A DNA stretch of 64,000 bases from an uncultured Lachnotalea sp. (GTDB lineage: Bacteria; Bacillota; Clostridia; Lachnospirales; Lachnospiraceae): positions 1 to 64,000 of the forward strand of contig CAMSZT010000005.1 in NCBI GenBank assembly GCA_947066815.1. Reading direction: 5' to 3'. A program made the translations under genes and the position numbers. Below are positions 57,471 to 64,000 of this stretch, piece after piece (positions within the stretch are counted from its first letter, which is position 1; each line of letters starts with the position of its first letter). The notes under the pieces were generated by a model. It saw only the letters and a program-made list of their open reading frames with translations, was not told the DNA's origin and did no database searches.

Positions 57471-59297
57471 ATGGAATACACGATCGGCAAAAAGGTTTTG
57501 GACGGATGGGAGATCGTCCGTCCGATCGGAGCGGGCTCCTACGGGAAAGTATATGAGGTGAAAAAGACCAGCTACGGAGTGGAGACGGTCTCCGCACTGA
57601 AAGTCATCCGCATTCCCGAGTCTCCGGCCGAGATCCGCAGCGCCCTTAACGACGGGATGGACGAGCAGTCGGTGACCGGCTACTTCAAGGGCTTTGTGGA
57701 CGAGATCCTCCACGAGATCGCCATCATGTCCGTGGTGAAGAGCCATCCAAATATCGTCAGCTATGAGGACCACCACCTGGAGGAATATCCGGGGGAGATC
57801 CGCTGGGATATCCTGATCCGCATGGAGTTTCTTGCGCCCCTGGACCATTATCTTCAGGATAAGGCCCGCCGCTCCGAAGCCTCTCTCGGAGGGCTTCCTA
57901 TGTCTGAGGTGGTCCGGCTGGGGCGGGAGATCGGCAGCGCCCTGGCCTTCTGCCAGCGGAAAAACATCATCCACCGGGATATCAAGCCGGAAAACATCTT
58001 TATCAGCGAGGCGGGCCAGTTCAAGCTGGGGGATTTCGGCGTGGCAAAAACAGCCGCCTCCCGGAGCACCGGCGGCTCCCATAAAGGAACGGAGCGGTAC
58101 ATGGCGCCGGAGGTATTTTTAAACCAGCCCTACGGGTCCTCGGTGGATATTTATTCTCTGGGGCTTGTGATGTACCGGCTCTTAAACGGCGGGCGGCTCC
58201 CTTTCCTGCCGCCGGCGCCGAAGCCCCTCTCCTTCGGGGATTACGAAAACGCGCAGATCAGGCGGATGCAGGGAGTTCCTATCCCTCCGCCGGCGAAGGC
58301 GGACGCCTCTCTGGCTTCGATCATTTTAAAGGCCTGTGCCTTCCGTTCGGCGGACCGGTTCCGGAGTGCCGCAGAGCTTGTGGAGGCGCTGGATACATAC
58401 GTCAAGTCCCATCCGGAGGGAGAGCCGTCTGCCTTCATCGAAGACCTGCCCGTCCAGTTCCAGGAGGGCCCCTTCGCCGTCGGCTGGCGCTCTCAGGAGC
58501 CGGAAGCGGCAAGGCGGCCGGAGGAGGTACAGCCCTCAGAAGCTGCACCAGAGCGGGTAACCGAAGAAAGCCTCGGAAACGCTGCGTCACAAGGGCGGCA
58601 GGACCGTACCGTGGGCGGATGGAGACCGGATGAAAACCAGGAACAGACCGTCGGTGGCTGGAACGGCAGTGGGAGAGCGGAGGGAACCGTCGCTGGATGG
58701 AACAATAGAAATCAGAACGCAGGCGGAATACAGAACAAAATAAACGGGGAACAGACTGCAGCGTACAGCGAAACACAGAGAATGGTCATGGGTTCCGGCA
58801 TTATGAAGGCAGAACCGGCATCCGGCAGAAAACAGAGCAACGCGGTCAACTGGCCTCTGGTTCTCACCGTGCTGGCCGCACAGATCTTCTGCGGAAGCGT
58901 TGCCCATTATAACATCCTGCAAATGTCTTTTGGACACGTTGACGTTATTATGACACTTGGACCCATTAGCGTTACGGACATGCTGCTTCGTTATTGTGCT
59001 GCAAATGGAATTTTGTCGGGCCTGCTTAGCTACATCTTCGTCTACCAGTCCAGGAAGACCGCGGCATGGACCTTTGCCGGCATGGCCGCCGGAACGCTGA
59101 TCAGCAATTATCTGATGACGGCATGGAAAGAGATAATTGGATTGACTTTTTTCGGTTTTGTCATCGATCTCCTGCCCTGCGGCGTCTGCCTTGTGGTAAC
59201 TGTTTTAATGACTGGAAAAATCAGGTCGAAACAAAAGCTTCTGTGTATTTTGTCAGGATGCTATATGGCGGTTTATGCACTTGGCTGGTTCTTGTGA
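57471..59297 (+). CDS. Ser/Thr protein kinase with FHA-bait-like motifs and membrane domain
   Basis: 608 residues from the ATG at 57471 (GGGGGAAGAGGC upstream); the track's 57384 start lacks support. The kinase domain has 'IGAGSYGKVYEV' (17-28), catalytic 'HRDIKPEN' (about 166) and 'GDFGVAK' (about 187), all intact. The linker (about 300-450) contains 'TVGGW', 'TVGGW' and 'TVAGW' at roughly 13-residue spacing. About five membrane helices follow ('PLVLTVLAAQIFCGSVAHY' and others), so the C-terminus is in the membrane. An EssC ATPase with an FHA domain follows, suggesting phospho-Thr control of type VII secretion. Confidence 0.85.
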   Translation: MEYTIGKKVLDGWEIVRPIGAGSYGKVYEVKKTSYGVETVSALKVIRIPESPAEIRSALNDGMDEQSVTGYFKGFVDEILHEIAIMSVVKSHPNIVSYEDHHLEEYPGEIRWDILIRMEFLAPLDHYLQDKARRSEASLGGLPMSEVVRLGREIGSALAFCQRKNIIHRDIKPENIFISEAGQFKLGDFGVAKTAASRSTGGSHKGTERYMAPEVFLNQPYGSSVDIYSLGLVMYRLLNGGRLPFLPPAPKPLSFGDYENAQIRRMQGVPIPPPAKADASLASIILKACAFRSADRFRSAAELVEALDTYVKSHPEGEPSAFIEDLPVQFQEGPFAVGWRSQEPEAARRPEEVQPSEAAPERVTEESLGNAASQGRQDRTVGGWRPDENQEQTVGGWNGSGRAEGTVAGWNNRNQNAGGIQNKINGEQTAAYSETQRMVMGSGIMKAEPASGRKQSNAVNWPLVLTVLAAQIFCGSVAHYNILQMSFGHVDVIMTLGPISVTDMLLRYCAANGILSGLLSYIFVYQSRKTAAWTFAGMAAGTLISNYLMTAWKEIIGLTFFGFVIDLLPCGVCLVVTVLMTGKIRSKQKLLCILSGCYMAVYALGWFL

Positions 59298-59313
59298 GGA
59301 TAGGGGGGGTTTT

Positions 59314-59577
59314 ATGGTGGAAATGATCATATTGATTATATTATATATGGTTTTGGGAGGGGGCATTTCGCTGCTGACGGCCTTTTTGATCACCCGTCTT
59401 GTGAAATGCGGGAAAAGACGGGCGGTCATCCGCCTTATGAAGCGCGGGGAAAATCGGGACGGAAATCAGGGCGGCACTGTCTACTGGATCTTGTTTGGTC
59501 TCTTCGTGGTCCTGGCGGCAGCAATGCTGACCCTTGAATATACTTACTTTTACAGTCTTGGTTTTTTACAGCCTTAG
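59314..59577 (+). CDS. Small membrane protein in T7SS locus
   Basis: 87 residues from the ATG at 59314; GATAGGGGGGGTTTT precedes it. Two hydrophobic helices ('MIILIILYMVLGGGISLLTA' and 'ILFGLFVVLAAAMLTLEYTY') flank a basic loop. I do not recognise the family. It sits between the kinase and the EssC-like gene, so a membrane accessory role is possible. Confidence 0.55.
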   Translation: MVEMIILIILYMVLGGGISLLTAFLITRLVKCGKRRAVIRLMKRGENRDGNQGGTVYWILFGLFVVLAAAMLTLEYTYFYSLGFLQP

Positions 59578-59629
59578 CTGACTTTTGGAAAACAGCGGTA
59601 CGAAAAAACGATGCAAAGAAGGGGAGAGC

Positions 59630-62600
59630 ATGAACGAGTATCTCAGAATCTATCAGGGGAGCGGTATGCGAAGCTGCGCCCTTGACCCGGAGAGAGGTTT
59701 TCTGGCGGGAGCGGCGCCCGGGGCGGATCTTTTGCTTCCCGGCGGAGAACTTTCGGGGAGATCCCTCCGGCTTCAGAGGAGAGGGGAAGGGTGGCAGGCA
59801 GACTGCACCGGCGAGGTGTTCCTGTTTGGAAAGCGGGTGAGCCGGACGGCCGTCCGCTCCGGCGATATGTTCCTCTTAAGTAAGTCCAGGCAGATCCTGG
59901 TCCAGTATATCCGGGAGGACGGGCAGAAGACCATTCCCTTGAGTGGAGAAACCTCCGTCTCTCTGGGGCGGTCGCAGGACGCTGATCTTAGGTTTTCCCA
60001 TCCGCTCGTTTCCGGAGATCACGCCCGCCTGGAAAAGCGGGGCGCTTCCTTTGTCATCCGGGACTTAAACAGCACCAACGGCACTTACGTGAACGGGGAG
60101 CGGCTTACAGGGGAGCGGGTTCTTTCGCCCGGGGACTCGGTGGTCATCGGCCCCTTCCGTCTGGAGATGGGGGAGGGGGAGGTGACTGTGTACGGGGAGG
60201 GGACGGCGCAGGCGGTAACGCTCCGTGGGTCGTCTATGGAGCCGGAAACTCCGTCCGCCGCTCATGCATCCTCCGGGAAAAAGCCGGCGGTTTCCGGAAG
60301 TGATCGGCCTTCGTCCGCTTCCGCTTCCCCGTCCGCTCCGCCGGCCTATCCTTTTTTCACCAGATCCCCCAGACTTCTCACGGAAGTTTCCTCCGGGGAG
60401 ATGGAGATCGAGGCGGCCCCGGCCATCGGGACGAAACCGGAGATCAACTGGCTCTCCACGCTGTTGCCGAGTTTGGGCGGGGTGGCGGTCATGGGAGTCA
60501 TGATCGTAGCCATGGGTATGAGTCCCATATCTCTGGCCCTCTCTGGTTCCATGGCGGTCTTCGGCCTGGTGGTGACCCTCGTCAACTACCGCCGCCAGAC
60601 AAAACATTATGAGGAGGCCAAGGAAAGCCGTTCCAGGCGGTATGAGAAGTATCTGGAAGACTGCGAAGCGGCTCTTAAGCAGACGGCTCTTAAGCAGCAA
60701 AGCGCTGTCCTCGCCTCCCACCCCTCCCCGGCGGAGTGCCTGGAGCTTGTGACAGAGCGAAAGCCGGCCCTCTGGGCGAGGACCCTGTCGGACAGGGATT
60801 TCCTGTCTCTTCGGGCGGGGCTGGGGGAGGAACCCCTCGCCCTCGACGTCCGGACGCCGAAATTAAGCCCTCTGGCGGAGGAGGATGAGTTTTCGAGAAA
60901 GCCCGGTGAACTGGCAGGAGCCTTTCGGATGGTCTCCGGCGTACCGGTGTTCTGCGATCTGATACGGTTTTCGGGGCTGGGGATCGTGGGGAGACGGGAG
61001 GAGACAGTCTCCATGGCGGGAACGCTGGCCGTCCAGGCGTCCGCCCACCACGGCTATGACGAGCTAAAGCTGGTGGTCCTCTTTCCGGAGGAGGAGCGGG
61101 AGCAGTGGGAATGGATGCGGTGGCTGCCCCATGTGTTTGACGAAAATCGGACGGTCCGCTACATGGCCTCCAACCGGTTTGAGGCGGAGACGGTGTTTGG
61201 AGCCCTTCTTCCTGAGCTAAAAAAACGGGCGGCCGGAAAGGAATCCTGGGGACAGAAGCAGACACCGTCGCCCTATTACCTCTTCCTGGTGGGGGATCCC
61301 TCCCTGCTTTCCGGTCAGATTTCCAGCTATCTCTTAAAGAATGACAGACGTCTGGGAACAAGCTGTATTCTTCTGGGGAACCGGCTGTGGGAGCTCCCGG
61401 GGGAGGTGGACCTTCTTTTGGAGCTTGCCGGAGGGGAGGGACAGCTTTACGCGAAGGAGAAGGCCGGAGAGCGGAAGCGTCTGAGGGCAGATGCCCTCTC
61501 CCTGGCGGAATGCGGGCGGTTCGCCAGAGCCATGGCGCCCATCCGCCTTCCCGGGGGAGGTGGAAAAGAGGGGCTTCCGCTGTCTGTCAGCTTCTTGAAG
61601 GGCTGGCGGGCAGAACGGGTCGACCGGTTGGATCTGAAAGAGCTCTGGGAGAATTCCGTCTGCGAGGAGACCCTGGCCGTGCCCATCGGCGTCCGGGCGG
61701 ACGGGAAGTCCTTCTATTTTGATATCCATGAGAAAAAACACGGTCCCCACGGGCTGGTAGCCGGGATGTCGGGGAGCGGGAAGTCGGAGCTGGCCCAGTC
61801 CTGGATCGCCTCCATGGCGCTGCAGTTTTCCCCCAGGGACGTGAACTTTATCCTGGTGGACTTTAAGGGTACCAGCCTTCTGCAGCCTTTCCTCACCCTT
61901 CCCCACCTGGCAGGGTACATATCCAACCTGGACACAGATATCGACCGGAAGCTTCTGGCCCTAGACGGGGAGATGGAGCACAGGCAGCGGCTTTTGGACC
62001 AGTACGGGGCCAGGGATATCCTGGAGTATCAGAGACGGAGGAGGAGGGATCCCTCTATGGAGGAGATGCCCTTCCTGATCCTCGTCTTTGACGAGTTTGC
62101 GGAGTTCAAGCTCCAGTTCCCGGACTTTACCAGGGCCCTGGACCACGTGTTCCGGGGAGGCCGTTCCCTGGGCGTCTATTCGGTCCTGATGACCCAGAAG
62201 CCCTCCGGCGTGGTCACGGAGCAGATGAACGCCAACGCCGCCTTCCGCTGGTGCCTGCAGGTGCAGTCCGACGCCGACAGCAGAGAGCTTCTCGGGAACA
62301 CGGACGCCGCCTATATCCGGAATCCGGGACGGGTCTACGTAAAATGCGAGGACGGGACCTACGAATGCCTGCAGGCTTATTACGCCGGAGCTCCCTACCT
62401 GCCTGAGAGAGGGGCAGCGGGGGAGGCGGTTCCGGTGAGTCTCGTCTCTCTCACGGGGGAGCGGAGGCCCCTGGTCCCGCCCGCCCGGAGGGCAGGCGGG
62501 CTCCGCTCCCAGCTGGAGGCCGTGGTGGAGCGGATCGTAAGACACTGTGAGCGGCGGGAGATCCCCCCGGCGAAGCCCATCTGGCAGGAAAAGCTTCCGA

Positions 62601-64000
62601 AGGAGCAGGAACTCTTTTCCCTGCTTCCAGGAGGAAAATCCTGGGAGGCCTGGCCTCTCAGGACCAAAGGACTCACGCCTCCGACTGCCTTCCTCGGACT
62701 GGTGGACGATCCCGCCGGTCAGAGACAATTCCCCCTGGTCCATAATTTCTGGCGGGACGGGCACCTGGCCCTTTACGGCATGACCGTCTCCGGGAAGACG
62801 ACGTTCCTCAAATCTCTTCTGGTCTCCCTGGCCTGCACCCACACGCCGGGACAGGTTCAGTTTTACCTGGCGGAGTTTGGCGGTTTCGGCCTGCGGTCCA
62901 TGGAGGCCTTCCCCCATGTGGGGGCCGCGGCCGGGAATGACGAGCCGGAGACCCTTGGGGGGTTGGCGAAGCTTCTGGGAGAGGAACTGGACCAGAGGAA
63001 AAAAAGGTTCCGGAAGCTTGGAACAGGTTCCCTCCAGGCTTATCTGGAGGCGGGAGGGGAGGGGCTTCCCACCTGGATCGTCCTGGCGGACAACCTGAAC
63101 CTGGCGGGCTATGAGTTCCCGGAGATCCAGGAGATGTTCATCCGGGTCGGCAGGGAAGGCGCATCCTTCGGCATCTATCTGGCCTGCACCTTTGCCGGCC
63201 TCACGGGCGTGAGCCCCCAGCTGACTCAGAACATCAAAACCATACTGTCCCTGCAGCTGGCGGACCGGATGGATTACGGGATCTTTGTGGGCCGGGTGCG
63301 GGGAAACATCCCGGAGTCTGTGCCCGGCAGGGGACTTGTGAGGGGCCCCCTGGAATTCCAGACGGCTGTTCCTTACAGCGGGCTCTCCGACGGAAAGCGG
63401 GCGGCAGCCCTTAGAGGACTGGCGGAGGGGATGACGGCCGCCTGGAAGGGAGAAAAGCCGAAGGGCATCCGGTCCGCACCGGAGGAACTTCCCTACGGCT
63501 CCCTGGAGGGAGAGCCCTTCCTTCTGGGACTTTCCGGGAAGACCCTGGAGCCGGTGAACCTTCCGTGGACGGACACGGTCAGCGTGTTGATCAGCGCAGA
63601 GGAGCCGGAGGCGGACGGGATCCTGGAACTTCTTCTAAAGGAGGCCGTGCGCCTCGCGGGGGACTCCCTGTTCTTCTTCTCGGAGAGCCGGACGGCAGAG
63701 GAGCCGGCCCGGACCTTCCATGAGGCGGAGGATTTTGACGAGGAGGTGTTCTCCCTGGCGAATACGCTCCGGCAAAGGCAGGAGGAGAAGCGAGAATGGC
63801 CGGAAGTCGTCTTTTCTCCCATCGTGGTGTTCATCGACGGGCTGAAGGCCTGCCTGGACTGCGTGAAGCCGGACACGGTCTCCAGGCTTGAAGTGTTCAT
63901 CCGCCTGGGAGAAGGGCTCGGCATCACCATCCTGGCGGCAGATGTGCCGGAGCGGGTGGCTTCCTGCTATTACGGCGGGGACATCCTAACGGCCACCATG
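59630..64000 (+). CDS. essC: EssC-like FtsK/SpoIIIE ATPase with FHA domain (3' partial)
   Basis: 1457 codons from the ATG at 59630 (AAGGGGAGAGC upstream) stay open to the window edge, which is why the ORF track misses it. Residues 110-165 are an FHA domain ('VSLGRSQDADLRFSHPLVSG', 'DLNSTNGTYVNGERL'). A hydrophobic pair follows (about 277-320). ATPase 1 has Walker A 'GMSGSGKSEL' (about 713) and Walker B 'ILVFDEFAEF'; ATPase 2 has 'GMTVSGKTTF' (about 1050) and a changed 'WIVLADN'. A third domain begins near 1316 without a Walker A. This is the motor of Firmicutes type VII secretion. WXG100 substrates and other components would lie to the right. Confidence 0.9.
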   Translation, partial: MNEYLRIYQGSGMRSCALDPERGFLAGAAPGADLLLPGGELSGRSLRLQRRGEGWQADCTGEVFLFGKRVSRTAVRSGDMFLLSKSRQILVQYIREDGQKTIPLSGETSVSLGRSQDADLRFSHPLVSGDHARLEKRGASFVIRDLNSTNGTYVNGERLTGERVLSPGDSVVIGPFRLEMGEGEVTVYGEGTAQAVTLRGSSMEPETPSAAHASSGKKPAVSGSDRPSSASASPSAPPAYPFFTRSPRLLTEVSSGEMEIEAAPAIGTKPEINWLSTLLPSLGGVAVMGVMIVAMGMSPISLALSGSMAVFGLVVTLVNYRRQTKHYEEAKESRSRRYEKYLEDCEAALKQTALKQQSAVLASHPSPAECLELVTERKPALWARTLSDRDFLSLRAGLGEEPLALDVRTPKLSPLAEEDEFSRKPGELAGAFRMVSGVPVFCDLIRFSGLGIVGRREETVSMAGTLAVQASAHHGYDELKLVVLFPEEEREQWEWMRWLPHVFDENRTVRYMASNRFEAETVFGALLPELKKRAAGKESWGQKQTPSPYYLFLVGDPSLLSGQISSYLLKNDRRLGTSCILLGNRLWELPGEVDLLLELAGGEGQLYAKEKAGERKRLRADALSLAECGRFARAMAPIRLPGGGGKEGLPLSVSFLKGWRAERVDRLDLKELWENSVCEETLAVPIGVRADGKSFYFDIHEKKHGPHGLVAGMSGSGKSELAQSWIASMALQFSPRDVNFILVDFKGTSLLQPFLTLPHLAGYISNLDTDIDRKLLALDGEMEHRQRLLDQYGARDILEYQRRRRRDPSMEEMPFLILVFDEFAEFKLQFPDFTRALDHVFRGGRSLGVYSVLMTQKPSGVVTEQMNANAAFRWCLQVQSDADSRELLGNTDAAYIRNPGRVYVKCEDGTYECLQAYYAGAPYLPERGAAGEAVPVSLVSLTGERRPLVPPARRAGGLRSQLEAVVERIVRHCERREIPPAKPIWQEKLPKEQELFSLLPGGKSWEAWPLRTKGLTPPTAFLGLVDDPAGQRQFPLVHNFWRDGHLALYGMTVSGKTTFLKSLLVSLACTHTPGQVQFYLAEFGGFGLRSMEAFPHVGAAAGNDEPETLGGLAKLLGEELDQRKKRFRKLGTGSLQAYLEAGGEGLPTWIVLADNLNLAGYEFPEIQEMFIRVGREGASFGIYLACTFAGLTGVSPQLTQNIKTILSLQLADRMDYGIFVGRVRGNIPESVPGRGLVRGPLEFQTAVPYSGLSDGKRAAALRGLAEGMTAAWKGEKPKGIRSAPEELPYGSLEGEPFLLGLSGKTLEPVNLPWTDTVSVLISAEEPEADGILELLLKEAVRLAGDSLFFFSESRTAEEPARTFHEAEDFDEEVFSLANTLRQRQEEKREWPEVVFSPIVVFIDGLKACLDCVKPDTVSRLEVFIRLGEGLGITILAADVPERVASCYYGGDILTATM

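Overview
The window reads as a spore-forming, GC-rich member of the Clostridia, most likely Lachnospiraceae (inference). It carries spoIVA, the yqfC-yqfD pair, a DUF3048 lipoprotein, lipoproteins with a 'PLCxxPxCxH' cysteine cluster, a membrane MutS homologue and a type VII secretion (EssC-like) ATPase. Strong AGGAGG-type ribosome binding sites precede most genes. No tRNA, rRNA, insertion sequence, integrase or CRISPR array was seen.

Bases 1 to about 25200 are the late half of a prophage. An AT-rich gene with a TIR/deoxyribosyltransferase-like fold runs off the left edge. It is followed by a terminator and a roughly 420-base non-coding, T-poor leader. The late operon then runs rightward: ParB-methyltransferase fusion, small and large terminase (GpA type), portal (lambda B type), prohead protease, capsid, decoration protein, connector proteins, sheath, tube, tail chaperone with a -1 frameshift extension, tape measure, LysM protein, hub gpD, gpV, gpU, gp25, gpJ, gpI, tail fibre, holin and amidase endolysin. 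This is a myovirus: lambda/HK97-like head with a P2-like contractile tail. Integrase, repressor and replication genes must lie left of the window. The right end of the prophage is probably near 25170-25250.

From 25.3 to 39 kb the host genes are: two duplicated lipoproteins; a leftward MATE exporter and DMT-type transporter; deoD, cardiolipin synthase and a glycoside hydrolase family 2 protein with an odd C-terminal extension; a decayed macrodomain/VWA gene pair; a leftward PTS IIC; and a DUF2262-like protein.

From 38.8 to 57 kb come: a DUF3048 lipoprotein, spoIVA, a YheO-type regulator with candidate operators, membrane MutS, RNase H, a TetR-C-domain chimera, a membrane protein, a two-component system with an overlapping third gene, a 42-residue membrane peptide with alaS, rpsU (absent from the ORF track), yqfC-yqfD, a truncated Rpn-type protein, a WYL regulator and a TfoX-GyrI-like fusion. 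From 57.4 kb a Ser/Thr kinase, a small membrane protein and an FHA-containing EssC ATPase (open at the right edge) look like the start of a type VII secretion locus.

The most unusual findings are four. First, a family of four intergenic palindromic elements with ends CAGGYAATTGCGAAAC / GTTTCGCAATTACCTG, three of them flanked by 11-13 bp imperfect direct repeats, like a MITE. Second, an in-frame TGA inside the tail fibre gene with 97 intact codons after it. Third, a textbook -1 slippery site in the tail chaperone gene. Fourth, a phage ParB-methyltransferase whose catalytic DPPY motif reads APPG.
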